Source: Mycobacterium deserti
GTDB taxonomy: Bacteria; Actinomycetota; Actinomycetes; Mycobacteriales; Mycobacteriaceae
NCBI RefSeq assembly: GCF_025345615.1
Contig: NZ_JAODWD010000006.1
Location: forward strand, 124,001 to 188,000
Direction of reading: 5' to 3'
Length of the DNA stretch: 64,000 bases
Of the stretch, positions 25,415-34,220 are shown piece by piece. Each line of letters opens with the position of its first letter. Position 1 is the first letter of the stretch. The notes under the pieces are model-generated. The model had not been told where the DNA came from, made no database searches, and worked only from the letters and a program-made list of their open reading frames with translations. Made by a program: the position numbers and the translations under genes.

Positions 25415-26266
25415 GTGACCTACCGATCCCCGACCCTGGCCGACCTCATCGCCACCCTGCAGGTCGAGCGGGTCGACGAGAACCACTTCGTCGCCGACCA
25501 ACTCGACAACCCGGCCCACCACATTGTCGGCGGTCACATCGCCGGCCAGGCGCTCATGGCCGCGAGCCTGACCGCACCCGGCCGCTCACCGCACAGCGTG
25601 CACGTCTACTACGTGCGCGCCGGCGATGCCCGCCGTCCGGTCGACTTCCTCGTCGACGTGGCGCGCGACGGCGGCACGCTGTCCACGCGCAAGATCACGG
25701 CGCGCCAGGACGACCAGATCCTGCTCGAAGCGCTTGCGTCCTTCAGCGCTCCGCTGGATTCGCTCGACTACCAGCAGGTGATGCCCGATGTGCCTGCACC
25801 GGAATCGCTTCCGCCGGTTCAGGAGCAGTTGGCCGACTACGCCGACGAACTCGGCGGGCACTGGGTTCGGCCGCAGCCATTCGACCTCCGCTACGTCGAC
25901 GCGCCACCGCGGGTGGCCCTCGACTTGCCCGAGCCCCCGCCGCGGATGCGAATGTGGTGGCGGCCCAACGGTTCGGTACCCGCCGATGACGTTCTCAACG
26001 ATTGTCTGCTGACCTACTTGTCGGGCACGACGATGGTCGAGGTGGCGCTCGCGCGCCGCCACGCGACGCCCGTCAGCACGTTCAATGCCCTCATCGACCA
26101 TGCCCTGTGGTTTCACCGGCCCGTCGACCTGTCGGATTGGGTGCTCTCGGATCAGGTTTCGCCCACCGGCATCGGCGGGCGGGGGCTGACGACGTCGACG
26201 ATGTACAACCGGGCCGGCCAGCTGGTGTGTATCGCGACCCAGGAGTTGTATTTCGGCCGAGGCTGA
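25415..26266 (+). CDS. tesB: TesB-type acyl-CoA thioesterase II
   Basis: The 283-residue protein contains the double hot-dog fold of TesB: an N-terminal domain with HIVGGHIAGQALMAASLT and SVHVYYVRAGDARRPVDFLV, and a C-terminal domain with DHALWFHRPVDLSDWVL. The Asp/Thr/Gln residues that position water in E. coli TesB have plausible equivalents in LNDCLLTYLSGTT and the final strands. It hydrolyses medium- to long-chain acyl-CoAs in the cytosol. The start is GTG at 25415. It is divergent from the small peptide/PPOX genes. Confidence 0.9.
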   Translation: MTYRSPTLADLIATLQVERVDENHFVADQLDNPAHHIVGGHIAGQALMAASLTAPGRSPHSVHVYYVRAGDARRPVDFLVDVARDGGTLSTRKITARQDDQILLEALASFSAPLDSLDYQQVMPDVPAPESLPPVQEQLADYADELGGHWVRPQPFDLRYVDAPPRVALDLPEPPPRMRMWWRPNGSVPADDVLNDCLLTYLSGTTMVEVALARRHATPVSTFNALIDHALWFHRPVDLSDWVLSDQVSPTGIGGRGLTTSTMYNRAGQLVCIATQELYFGRG

Positions 26267-26342
26267 TGTCGAGAACGTCGTGACGGCTCCGTCCCAGGTA
26301 TGAGTGACCAACTAGGGTCGCCAATTGCGAAGGGAGAACCCC

Positions 26343-26750
26343 ATGGCCAAGTACCTGTTCCTCAAGCACTACCGGGGCGCGCCGGCATCGGTCAACGACG
26401 TGCCGATGGATCAGTGGACGCCGGCCGAGATCGAGGCACACATGCAGTACATGGAGGACTTCGCGGACCGCCTCAGAGACAGCGGCGAGTTCGTCACCAG
26501 CCACGCACTGGCGTCCGAAGGCGCGTGGGTCCGCTACGGCGGCGAGGGGAAGCCGCCCGTGACCGACGGGCCCTTCGCCGAGACGAAGGACCTGATCGCG
26601 GGCTTCATGATCGTCGACGTCGACTCCCACGAACGCGCCCTGGAACTGGCCGGCGAATTGTCCGCGGCACCCGGTGCGGGCGGGCGGCCGATCCACGAGT
26701 GGCTCGAGGTGCGGCCGCTGATGGGCGCTTCGGACACCATTCACGAATGA
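26343..26750 (+). CDS. YCII/DGPF-domain protein paired with an ECF sigma factor
   Basis: A 135-residue YCII-related protein starting at an ATG after AAGGGAG. It contains the defining DGPF motif (VTDGPFAETKDLIAGFMIVD, about 78-97). Its stop overlaps the start of an ECF sigma factor gene by ATGA. DGPF proteins coupled to large sigma factors are the hallmark of ECF42 loci, where the sigma factor is known to drive expression of the DGPF gene in Streptomyces. The biochemical role of the DGPF protein is not established. Confidence 0.87.
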   Translation: MAKYLFLKHYRGAPASVNDVPMDQWTPAEIEAHMQYMEDFADRLRDSGEFVTSHALASEGAWVRYGGEGKPPVTDGPFAETKDLIAGFMIVDVDSHERALELAGELSAAPGAGGRPIHEWLEVRPLMGASDTIHE

Positions 26751-27910
26751 TGAAGCACGCCGTGGTGGACGAGACGCAGCTGAGGAGCCTGATCCCTGGC
26801 GTGCTGGCGGCCCTCGTCCACCGCGGGGCCGACTTCGCGACCGCCGAAGACGCCGTCCAGGAGGCGCTGGTCAAAGCGGTCGAGACCTGGCCGAACGGCC
26901 AGCCGAACGACCCCAAGGGTTGGCTGATCACCACGGCGTGGCGGCGCTTCGTCGATCTCGCGCGGTCCGACGTCGCCCGGCACCGCCGCGAACAACTCGT
27001 GTCCGACGAACCGCCACCGGGACCCGCCGCGTCCGTCGACGACACGCTGCAGCTGTACTTCCTGTGCGCGCACCCGACGCTCTCCTCGGCGTCGGCGGTC
27101 GCGCTGACACTGCGGGCCGTCGGTGGGTTGACGACCAAGCAGATCGCGCAGGCCTATTTGGTGCCCGAATCGACCATGGCGCAACGGATCAGCCGCGCCA
27201 AACGCGCGGTCAGCGACGCGCGACTCGACAGCCCCGGCGATCTGAGTACCGTCCTGAAAGTGCTGTACCTCGTGTTCAACGAGGGCTACAGCGGCGACCC
27301 GAATATCGCAGACCTCGCTGAGGAGGCCATCCGGCTGGCCCGGCAGCTCGCCGCGATGACCCCCGACGAGGAGGTCGCCGGACTGCTCGCGCTGTTCCTG
27401 TTGCACCACGCGCGACGCCCGGCCCGCACGCGTGCCGACGGGAGCCTCGTGCCGCTGGCCGAGCAGGACCGCAGCCTGTGGCGCACCGATCTGATCGTCG
27501 AGGGCGTTGCGGTGCTCCAGGCCGCGCTGGGCCGCGACCGGCTCGGCGAGTACCAGGCCCAGGCCGCGATCGCCGCGCTGCACGCCGACGCGCAGACCGC
27601 CGACGACACCGATTGGGTGCAGATCGTCGAGTGGTACGACGAATTGGTCCGGCTCACCGGCAGCCCCGTCGTGCGGCTCAACCGCGCCGTCGCCCTCGGC
27701 GAAGCCGACGGACCGCGGGCAGGACTCGCGGCGCTCGCCGAACTCGACCCGGCTCTGCCGCGCTACACCGCATCGTCCGCTTATCTCCACGAGAAGGCGG
27801 GCGATCTCGCCACCGCGGCGCAGCTGTACGCGCAGGCCGCGGCGCAGGCGCACAGCCTCGCCGAGCGCAACCACCTCACGCTGCGAGCGGCCACGCTTCG
27901 CCATTCGTGA
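26747..27910 (+). CDS. ECF42-like RNA polymerase sigma factor with long C-terminal TPR-like extension
   Basis: The 387-residue protein has a sigma region 2 (FATAEDAVQEALVKAVETWP and PKGWLITTAWRRFVDLARS), region 4 (GGLTTKQIAQAYLVPESTMAQRISRAKR), and about 210 further residues with TPR-like helices, including LAALAELDPALPRYTASSAYLHEKAG. That architecture, with no adjacent anti-sigma gene and an overlapping DGPF gene, fits group ECF42. In that group the C-terminal extension has been shown to be needed for activity. ATG at 26747 or the next codon is the start. What triggers it is unknown. Confidence 0.9.
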   Translation: MMKHAVVDETQLRSLIPGVLAALVHRGADFATAEDAVQEALVKAVETWPNGQPNDPKGWLITTAWRRFVDLARSDVARHRREQLVSDEPPPGPAASVDDTLQLYFLCAHPTLSSASAVALTLRAVGGLTTKQIAQAYLVPESTMAQRISRAKRAVSDARLDSPGDLSTVLKVLYLVFNEGYSGDPNIADLAEEAIRLARQLAAMTPDEEVAGLLALFLLHHARRPARTRADGSLVPLAEQDRSLWRTDLIVEGVAVLQAALGRDRLGEYQAQAAIAALHADAQTADDTDWVQIVEWYDELVRLTGSPVVRLNRAVALGEADGPRAGLAALAELDPALPRYTASSAYLHEKAGDLATAAQLYAQAAAQAHSLAERNHLTLRAATLRHS

Positions 27911-27973
27911 CATCCCGTGACAGGAGGCCGCCGGATCCGCTTACCTCCCACCGAAGCGGGGTAACGCCGGGAA

Positions 27974-29170
27974 ATGAGTGCTGCCGACGACCGACACTTC
28001 GACGTCCTGATCATCGGCGGCGGCAACGCCGGAGTGAGCGCAGCGGCCAGGTTGCTCCGCAAGGGTGTCAAGCGCGTCACTGTCATCGAACCGCAGACCG
28101 TGCACACCTATCGGCCCCTGCTGTCCTACGTCGGTGGCGGCGAGGCCAGCCTGCGCAGCGCGGAACGCACCCAACGCTCGGTGATCCCCGGCGGGTGCAC
28201 CTGGATCCACGACTCGGCAGTCGCCGTCGACGCCGACCAGGCAACAGTCGAATGCGGGTCGGGGGCTCGCTACCGCTACGACGATCTCGTCATCGGCACG
28301 GGACTGGTGCCCGACACCGATGAGCTGCCCGGCGTCCACGACGCTTTGCGTACACCGGCGGTCGCGAGCAACTACCTCGACCACGCCGAGAAGACATGGC
28401 GTCTCGTGGAGGCGATGCGCCGGGGCCACGCCGTCTTCACGGTTCCCCGCGCGCCGGTCAGCTGCACCGGCACGACCATCAAGCCGCTGTTCCTCGCGGC
28501 GGGATGCTGGAAACGGGCGGGGCGCCGCAACGACATCGACATCACACTCGTCATCGACCGACCGCACCTGCTCGGTGTGCCGGGGTTGGACGGACGACTC
28601 TCAGAACGATTACGCGAACTCGACGTTCGGGTGTTGTACAACGCCCGGGTCGATGCGCTCAAACCCGAAGATCAGGCGATCACGGTCGCCAACGGCGACG
28701 CCATCGAGCAGCTGCCCTATGACCTGCTGCACCTCGTTCCGCCGTTTCGCGGCCCGCACTGGCTGGAGGCGTCGGGACTCACCGGCGCGAACGCGCACGG
28801 TCTCATCGACGTCGACCCGACCACGCTGCGGCATCGCGCTCACCCGAGCATCTGGGCCGCGGGGGATGGTGCCGCCATCGACACCGATCCCTCCGGCGGA
28901 GCGTTGCGGCGGCAGGTCAAGATCCTGGTGGACAACCTGTTGGCCGCGCGTCGCGGCCAACCGATGAGCGCATACGACGGCTATACCGTCGCGCCCGTGA
29001 CAACCGACCGGCGTCGCCTCATCGCAGGTGAATTCGACCGCGCCGGCGCCATCCAGTCGTCGTTGCCCTCGTTCATCGATTCGACGAAGCCCCGCGCCAC
29101 TGCGTGGGCCTTCGACCGCTACGCATTACCGCAGATGTATTGGCACCTGATCCTCAAGGGACGGCTCTGA
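27974..29170 (+). CDS. Sulfide:quinone oxidoreductase-like FAD flavoprotein
   Basis: A 398-residue NAD(P)/FAD-type oxidoreductase with DVLIIGGGNAGVSAAARLL at the N-terminus, VIGTGLVPD in the middle, and SIWAAGDGAA as the second FAD motif. A Cys in APVSCTGTTIKPLFLAAGCW, with a second at the end of that stretch, resembles the redox Cys pair of SQR. The C-terminal RYALPQMYWHLILKGRL is amphipathic, as in membrane-bound SQR. It may oxidise sulfide or persulfide with transfer to menaquinone, but SQR-like proteins with other roles exist. It stands 63 bases after the sigma factor gene. Confidence 0.82.
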   Translation: MSAADDRHFDVLIIGGGNAGVSAAARLLRKGVKRVTVIEPQTVHTYRPLLSYVGGGEASLRSAERTQRSVIPGGCTWIHDSAVAVDADQATVECGSGARYRYDDLVIGTGLVPDTDELPGVHDALRTPAVASNYLDHAEKTWRLVEAMRRGHAVFTVPRAPVSCTGTTIKPLFLAAGCWKRAGRRNDIDITLVIDRPHLLGVPGLDGRLSERLRELDVRVLYNARVDALKPEDQAITVANGDAIEQLPYDLLHLVPPFRGPHWLEASGLTGANAHGLIDVDPTTLRHRAHPSIWAAGDGAAIDTDPSGGALRRQVKILVDNLLAARRGQPMSAYDGYTVAPVTTDRRRLIAGEFDRAGAIQSSLPSFIDSTKPRATAWAFDRYALPQMYWHLILKGRL

Positions 29171-29182
29171 GCGGGCAACCGT

Positions 29183-29641
29183 CTACACGGATGCGCGCGT
29201 CGCACGGCCGGCGGGCGCGGCCGCAGGCGCCGTGGCCTCGCGGCGCTGGCGCCGTTCTTCGCGGTCGATCCGACGGTTGAGCACACGCTCTTCACGCTTG
29301 GTCAGCGCACGGCCCTTGTGCGCGAGAAGGTCGAGTTGTTGCCAGCTGAGCCCGTCGAGATCGCCGTCGGCGTCATGGGTGGCCACGACAACGCAGCCGT
29401 GAAGGAGCGGAACGCTCTTAGGGGTGAAATTGGTTGTCGACAGCAGTAATTCGGTGGCGACGCGGTTGATGCGCCGTTGGCACCGACGTGTCGACGCGGC
29501 AAACCAGAAGTCGAACTGCCGGTCGGCGCTGGTCAAGCAGTGAAGCCCTTGGTTCTGGATCAGCTGGTCGATGTCGGCCTTGGTGTAGGCGCGGGTCTCA
29601 TAAGCGATTCCGTTCGGGGTGAAGTAGAGAACTGTGTTCAT
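29183..29641 (-). CDS. Basic protein of unknown function
   Basis: From the ATG at 29641 the protein is 152 residues. It starts MNTVLYFTPNGIAYETRAYT, has a middle SADRQFDFWFAASTRRCQRR, and ends in an Arg/Ala-rich tail beginning LTKREERVLNRRIDREERRQ. The tail could bind nucleic acid. The first half reads like a small alpha/beta domain. Base use is less GC-rich than its neighbours near the start, and its upstream region is AT-rich. I recognise no family. It converges on the SQR-like gene and is divergent from TenA. Confidence 0.65.
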   Translation of the reverse strand: MNTVLYFTPNGIAYETRAYTKADIDQLIQNQGLHCLTSADRQFDFWFAASTRRCQRRINRVATELLLSTTNFTPKSVPLLHGCVVVATHDADGDLDGLSWQQLDLLAHKGRALTKREERVLNRRIDREERRQRREATAPAAAPAGRATRASV

Positions 29642-29701
29642 CCGTATGTTCCATTCCACTCTTTCTTCGATTTTTGCCGTGTGGCGAGCCACGCCTCCAC
29701 T

Positions 29702-29719
29702 GTTACTCGTGTTACCCGT
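29702..29719. repeat. Short direct repeat in divergent promoter region
   Basis: GTTACTCGT at 29702-29710 is followed at once by GTTACCCGT at 29711-29719, then the partly similar GTGACAACT. The repeats lie between the unknown basic protein gene and tenA. They could be a regulator site; no TPP riboswitch features were seen. Confidence 0.3.
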
Positions 29720-29810
29720 GTGACAACTGAGACAAACCTGAATAACGATCGAGAAACGGTAGGTTTGATGCCGTTCGAGGCGACGACGACAGACGGGAGG
29801 CAATCGCGCT

Positions 29811-30431
29811 ATGACTCTGTCCGCTCGGTTGTGGTCGGACAACAGCGACGTGGCTGCCGAAGTGCTCGCGCACCCCTTCGTCTGCGGAATCGGCGACGGC
29901 TCGCTGCCGAAGGAACTCTTCGCCGGGTATGTCGCCCAGGACGCCTTCTTCCTCGAATCCTTCGCTCGCGCCTATGCATTCGCGTTGACGCGCAGCCCGG
30001 ACACCACGACGCTGCTGACCCTGGCCGATCTGCTCGCCGGCGTGCGGCAAGAACTCGGCTTGCACGAGTCCTACGCGCGCGACTGGGGCATCGACATGGC
30101 CGGGGTCGCGCCCTGGCCCGCGGCATTGGCGTACACCGAATTCCTGCTCGCGTGCGCGTCCACTCAGGACCTCAGCGTCACCTACGCGGCGATGACCCCG
30201 TGTATGCGGCTGTACGCGTGGCTCGGCGCCTCACTCGACCCATCGACGGCAGGTCCGTACGCCCAATGGGTTCAGACGTACGCCGACCCGGAGTTCGAAT
30301 CGATAGCGCGTCTGCTGGAGCAGCTCCTCGACGACCGGGCTGAGGACACTCCTGCGGTGCGCACTGCGTACCGCAGGGCCATGCGGCTCGAACTCGCGTT
30401 CTTCCAGGCAGCTTTCGCGCCCGAAGCCTAG
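29811..30431 (+). CDS. tenA: TenA-family aminopyrimidine aminohydrolase (thiaminase II-like)
   Basis: The roughly 206-residue all-helical protein matches TenA: Asp44 in YVAQDAFFLESFARAYA (pyrimidine-binding), Cys131 in MTPCMRLYAWLG (the PC cysteine used for catalysis in the B. subtilis enzyme), and a Glu in RLELAFFQAAF near residue 193. TenA deaminates aminopyrimidine breakdown products of thiamin for salvage. Tyr47 of the Bacillus enzyme is Phe here. No thi genes lie beside it, so a salvage role is inferred from family only. Its stop overlaps the stop of the convergent MFS gene. Confidence 0.85.
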   Translation: MTLSARLWSDNSDVAAEVLAHPFVCGIGDGSLPKELFAGYVAQDAFFLESFARAYAFALTRSPDTTTLLTLADLLAGVRQELGLHESYARDWGIDMAGVAPWPAALAYTEFLLACASTQDLSVTYAAMTPCMRLYAWLGASLDPSTAGPYAQWVQTYADPEFESIARLLEQLLDDRAEDTPAVRTAYRRAMRLELAFFQAAFAPEA

Positions 30432-31678
30432 ACGCCCTGCGGCAGCGGCCCCACCAGATTCGACGGGCGGCACCACAGCGCCACCACAAGGCTGAGCGCT
30501 GCGGCCACCGCGAACGCCGCCTGCACGCTGACCAGATCCGCCGTTCCGCCGAGCAGCGCCGCCGCGATCGGGCGCGAGCCGACGAACCCGACCAACCACA
30601 GCGCCATGATCCGGCCGCGCAACTCCTCGGGCGCGCGTTCCTGCACCACGGTGGCGAGCCCCGTCATCGCCCAGCCGAAGCCCAGACCCGTCAACGCGAA
30701 ACCGATGAGCGCCACGGCGGGCACGGTGCCGATCGCCAGGACGACGCAGCCCAACGCCATTCCGCAAAGCCCGATGGACGACACCCGGTGGGAGGCCATG
30801 CGGCCGCCCATCATCGCAAGCACCGCCATTCCGACCGCCGCACCGATGCCGAAGGACGCCGAGAGGATGCCGACCAGGTGGGTGCCCCCGCCGAGTTGAT
30901 CGGCCATCGACGGCGTCAGCGTGATCGACGGATCCGACGCGATACCGACCGTCGTCACCGCGATCAGTGCCAACAGCAGCGGGCGGTCCCGCCACACGTA
31001 CCTGACCGCAGTGCGCACCCGGTAGTCGGCACCGGAGCGACGCACGGGCGGCGACGGGAAACGCACCACGACAACGAAGATCGTGAACACCAGGTGCAGG
31101 GCGGCGCTGACGGCGAAACCGGACGCCGAGCCGAGGTGGGCGGCCAGATAAGCACCCGAAGCCGGCCCGACGATGCGCCCGACAGTCATCGGCATGCTGT
31201 TGAGCGCCATGGCCGTCGAGAGTTCGCCGTCGCGAATGAGATTCGGGACGATCGACTGCATCGCCGGCCCGCCGACAACGAAGCCGAAGCCGACGAGCAG
31301 TGATCCGATGAGTATGGGAATCGCCGCGGCCATGCCCTGCAGCCCCGAGTCGACGAACAGCCACACCGCCACAAAGCCGGACCCCGCGACGCACAACACC
31401 CTGCCGAGCAGGATCTGTCGCACTGGGTTGCCGGTGTCGGCCCACTTGCCGCTGGTCGGCGTCAGGATGAGCTGCGGCCCGAACTGCGCCACACCGACCA
31501 GACCGACCATCAGCGCGGAGCGCGTCGCGTCATACATCACGATCGCCGCGACGATGCCGTGCGTCCACACGGCGACGACCGCGAACATCTTGCCCCAGAA
31601 CAGCGCGCCGAACACGGGGTCGAACATCAAGCCGAGCGCGCTGCGCGGCTTCGGCGGGGCGGTGGCCTCTGCGGTCAT
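30428..31678 (-). CDS. MFS transporter under MarR control
   Basis: A 416-residue protein with about 12 membrane segments. Characteristic parts are PTSGKWADTGNPVRQILLGR in the first inter-helix loop, VVGGPAMQSIVPNLI, and QERAPEELRGRIMALW in the second half, which places it with the DHA3/enterobactin-exporter-like (EntS/MFS_3) group. The ATG at 31678 overlaps the stop of the MarR gene by ATGA, so regulator and transporter are coupled. It is probably a drug or siderophore-like exporter; the substrate is not evident. Confidence 0.87.
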   Translation of the reverse strand: MTAEATAPPKPRSALGLMFDPVFGALFWGKMFAVVAVWTHGIVAAIVMYDATRSALMVGLVGVAQFGPQLILTPTSGKWADTGNPVRQILLGRVLCVAGSGFVAVWLFVDSGLQGMAAAIPILIGSLLVGFGFVVGGPAMQSIVPNLIRDGELSTAMALNSMPMTVGRIVGPASGAYLAAHLGSASGFAVSAALHLVFTIFVVVVRFPSPPVRRSGADYRVRTAVRYVWRDRPLLLALIAVTTVGIASDPSITLTPSMADQLGGGTHLVGILSASFGIGAAVGMAVLAMMGGRMASHRVSSIGLCGMALGCVVLAIGTVPAVALIGFALTGLGFGWAMTGLATVVQERAPEELRGRIMALWLVGFVGSRPIAAALLGGTADLVSVQAAFAVAAALSLVVALWCRPSNLVGPLPQGV

Positions 31679-32151
31679 CCCAGGACCGCGCGTTCGAATC
31701 GCTCGGTCAGTCGGTCGAGCAGAGACACCAGTGTGTCGACGTCGGTATCCGGCCAGTCGGCGATGGTCTCGGCGACCAGCTCTCGCCGCCGGCCGGTCAC
31801 CGTCGCAAGCGCTTTGCGGCCCACGTCGGTCAGTACCAGCACGCACCGGCGCTGATCGTCGGTGGCGGAGGTCTTGGTGAGCAGACCGGCGGCGACCACG
31901 GCGCCCACGGTCCGGCTGGCGGTCGAATGCTCGACGGCCAGGTATTCGGCGACATCGGACACGGATGCCCCGCCGCCGGCCTGTTGACACTGCTCGACCG
32001 CCCGCAGCACCCGCAGGGTCGACACACTGGCCACGGGGTCGGCACCATCGAGCATTCGGCGTCGCCAGGACGGGCGCTGCCGCGCGACGTGCAGGCGAGT
32101 CAGCAGGTCGTCGAGCTGGTCGTAGCGGGACTGCGCCACACATATATGCAT
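31675..32151 (-). CDS. MarR family transcriptional regulator
   Basis: A 158-residue winged-helix protein from the ATG at 32151. The MarR DNA-binding region is SVSDVAEYLAVEHSTASRTVGAVVAAGLL followed by the wing TSATDDQRRCVLVLTDVGRK. It is cotranscribed and coupled with the MFS gene. An AT-rich 21-bp imperfect inverted repeat overlaps the start codon and is the likely autoregulatory operator. MarR proteins respond to phenolic or drug-like ligands; none is evident here. Confidence 0.88.
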   Translation of the reverse strand: MHICVAQSRYDQLDDLLTRLHVARQRPSWRRRMLDGADPVASVSTLRVLRAVEQCQQAGGGASVSDVAEYLAVEHSTASRTVGAVVAAGLLTKTSATDDQRRCVLVLTDVGRKALATVTGRRRELVAETIADWPDTDVDTLVSLLDRLTERFERAVLG

Positions 32152-32164
32152 AGCACATACATAT
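32144..32164. promoter_or_regulatory. Imperfect inverted repeat at the MarR start, candidate operator
   Basis: ATATGCAT (32144-32151) and ATACATAT (32157-32164) are inverted with seven of eight positions matching and a 5-bp spacer. The block is far more AT-rich than its surroundings and sits at the start of the MarR-MFS operon, as expected for autoregulation. Confidence 0.45.
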
Positions 32165-32277
32165 TTAATGGGCCGAATCGTTGTCCATCTCAAACGACCA
32201 CGGGACGCTGTGCAGTCGCTTAGCCTGATGCCAACGCCCGCCGGGTCGGGCCGGCACCATCCAGCACGGAGGCCGCT

Positions 32278-32730
32278 TTGCCGAATCAGCTCCACCACGT
32301 CGTCATGCGCAGTCATTCTGCGAGCACCTTCATCCAATTCCTGACCGACGTTGTGGGCATGGACGTTGCGGGCCAGTTCCACGTGCCCGGTGAGGTGTTG
32401 CAGACCACGCTGGGGTGGCCGCCGTCCGACGGCGCACAGGTGACGATGCTCGGTAGCGGTGAGGCGGGCCTGATCGAGGTGCTCGACGTTCCCGAACACC
32501 TCCGCGGCGCGGCACCAGAGGGACTCGCCGCGCTGTCCTTCCTGACCGACGACTACGACAACGTGCAGACCAAGGCCCGAGCGATGGCCGACGATGTCAC
32601 GGTTCTCTTCGGCGACATGCCGGGCGTCGATCTGTTCTTCTGCACCATGGGCGGCGTGCCGATGGAGTTCATGGGCAGCTACGACGCCGACAGTGCCGCC
32701 ACGATGACGGCAAGTGGCGGGACCCCCTAG
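32278..32730 (+). CDS. VOC superfamily protein
   Basis: A 150-residue protein starts with TTG, five bases after GGAGG (32268-32272). It begins NQLHHVVMRSHSASTFIQFL and ends with MGGVPMEFMGSY, the usual first and last strands of the VOC fold with the metal-site His and Glu in place. It is 18 bases upstream of a SnoaL-like gene and probably leads the following coupled operon. Reaction unknown. Confidence 0.78.
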   Translation: MPNQLHHVVMRSHSASTFIQFLTDVVGMDVAGQFHVPGEVLQTTLGWPPSDGAQVTMLGSGEAGLIEVLDVPEHLRGAAPEGLAALSFLTDDYDNVQTKARAMADDVTVLFGDMPGVDLFFCTMGGVPMEFMGSYDADSAATMTASGGTP

Positions 32731-32748
32731 GCCGCGGGACCGGTTCCG

Positions 32749-33288
32749 GTGGACACCCTGGTCGACGTCGCAACGCTGGCGGACATCGAAGCGATCAAAC
32801 AGCTGAAAGCCCGGTACTGCCGATATCTCGACGCCAAGGACTGGACAGCTTGGCGGAACCTCCTGGCTGACGACTTCGAAAGCGAGATCGCCGGCGCGGG
32901 CGGCCGGCAGACCGTCGGCGCCGACGCGTTCGTCGCCTACACTCGCGCAACGATCGGCAGGCCCTCACAAGTCACGGTGCACCATGTTCACGCCCCGGAG
33001 ATCACCGTGACGTCGGCGTTCACCGCTACGGGCGTATGGGCACTCAACGATGTGGTGCGCCTCGTTCCGGCGGTGACCCTGCACGGCTACGGCCACTATC
33101 ACGAGACCTACATCAAGGGCGACGGCCAATGGCGCATCACCTCGTCGCGGCTGACCCGGCTCCGCGAGGACGTTGCAACTCCACTGGTGCCGGGGGCGCT
33201 GGCCACCCGCCTGCGCGTAGCCGCGGCCAGGCTGGCCCGCCGCACATCACCAATCAAAGATCAGGCCCAGCAGAAGAGGTTGACATGA
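32749..33288 (+). CDS. SnoaL/NTF2-like protein (SnoaL_4 type)
   Basis: A 179-residue NTF2-fold protein from a GTG start. DIEAIKQLKARYCRYLDAKDW followed by WRNLLADDFE is the usual opening of SnoaL_4 proteins, which include ketosteroid isomerase-like enzymes, dehydratases and aromatic dioxygenase-beta relatives. The C-terminal tail is basic. Its stop overlaps the ATG of the epimerase gene (ATGA). It is part of a unit with an epimerase, an antibiotic-monooxygenase-like protein and a second SnoaL-like protein. Confidence 0.8.
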   Translation: MDTLVDVATLADIEAIKQLKARYCRYLDAKDWTAWRNLLADDFESEIAGAGGRQTVGADAFVAYTRATIGRPSQVTVHHVHAPEITVTSAFTATGVWALNDVVRLVPAVTLHGYGHYHETYIKGDGQWRITSSRLTRLREDVATPLVPGALATRLRVAAARLARRTSPIKDQAQQKRLT

Positions 33289-34220
33289 AACAATTTTCGG
33301 GCCGCCGCGTCCTCGTCACCGGAGCCAGTGGCGTCGTCGCGTTTCCGGTAGCGGTCGAACTCGCGAAGGACAACGAGGTTTTCGCAGTCTCCAGGTTTTC
33401 AGATCCCGAGCAGAGCCGAAGCCTCGAACAAGCGGGCGCCCGCCCGATCGCGTTCGACCTCGCAAACCCCGACCTGTCGGCGTTGCCGGAATCGGTCGAC
33501 GTCGTCATCAACTACGCGGTGCTGCCGCCGACACACCGGGACGCGTACGAGGTCAACGCCGGGGCGACCGGGCGCCTCGCCCGGCGATACCGCGATTGTG
33601 AATCTTTTGTGCACGGCAGCACCGGATCGTTGTACGCCTACCAGGGCGAACGGCCGCTACGCGAGGATGACGCCTACGGTCTTCATGCCTCAGCGGAGAA
33701 TTACGCCGCCAGCAAGATCGCGGCCGAGTTCCTGTTGAAGCACCTCAGCGCGGACTACGAACTACCAACCGTGATCGTCCGCATCTTCTCGTTCTACGGG
33801 CCGCGCGGCGGCGGCGTCACTCAGCGAATCGATCAGATCATGCGGAGCGAGCCGGTGAGCGTCTATCCCGGCGTCCGCAATGTGCACACACCGCTGTACG
33901 AGGACGACTACGTCGAAAAGACCATCGCCGCAGCAGGTATCGCCAAGGTCGGCGCGGAGGTGATCAACATCGGCGGGACGGAGCCGGTGACGACGCAGGA
34001 GTACTGCACGATGGCCGGCGAAATGCTCGGTAAAGAACCCGTCTTTACCGAGAACAGCAAAGCGTGGCCGATCTGGGCCGACACCACGAAGATGGTCGAA
34101 CTCCTCGGTCCGAACAAGGTCTCAATTCACGAAGGTGTCCGACGCACGATTGAATCAGCGCAGAGCCGGCTGAACACCTCGCACCATGTCATCGGTGAAC
34201 CGGCGAAGGCTGGCCGGTGA
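33285..34220 (+). CDS. NAD-dependent epimerase/dehydratase family protein
   Basis: The 311-residue extended SDR has the cofactor motif VTGASGVVAFP near the N-terminus, a central STGSLYAY segment, and the YAASK catalytic Tyr/Lys pair (NYAASKIAAEFLLKHL). RIFSFYGPRGGG is the usual segment after the active site. Members act on nucleotide sugars or reduce ketones and aldehydes; without sugar-pathway neighbours the second is plausible. It overlaps the SnoaL-like gene upstream and the monooxygenase-like gene downstream (GTGA), so expression is tightly linked. Confidence 0.87.
   Translation: MKQFSGRRVLVTGASGVVAFPVAVELAKDNEVFAVSRFSDPEQSRSLEQAGARPIAFDLANPDLSALPESVDVVINYAVLPPTHRDAYEVNAGATGRLARRYRDCESFVHGSTGSLYAYQGERPLREDDAYGLHASAENYAASKIAAEFLLKHLSADYELPTVIVRIFSFYGPRGGGVTQRIDQIMRSEPVSVYPGVRNVHTPLYEDDYVEKTIAAAGIAKVGAEVINIGGTEPVTTQEYCTMAGEMLGKEPVFTENSKAWPIWADTTKMVELLGPNKVSIHEGVRRTIESAQSRLNTSHHVIGEPAKAGR

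Noticed and set aside
27478..28323. Arg-rich plus-strand frame across the end of the sigma factor gene
   Set aside because: Wrong phase for the sigma factor and SQR-like genes; low-complexity Arg/Ala composition is typical of a shifted frame.
29642..29810. TPP riboswitch before tenA
   Set aside because: The conserved CUGAGA and other thi-box elements are not seen in the leader.
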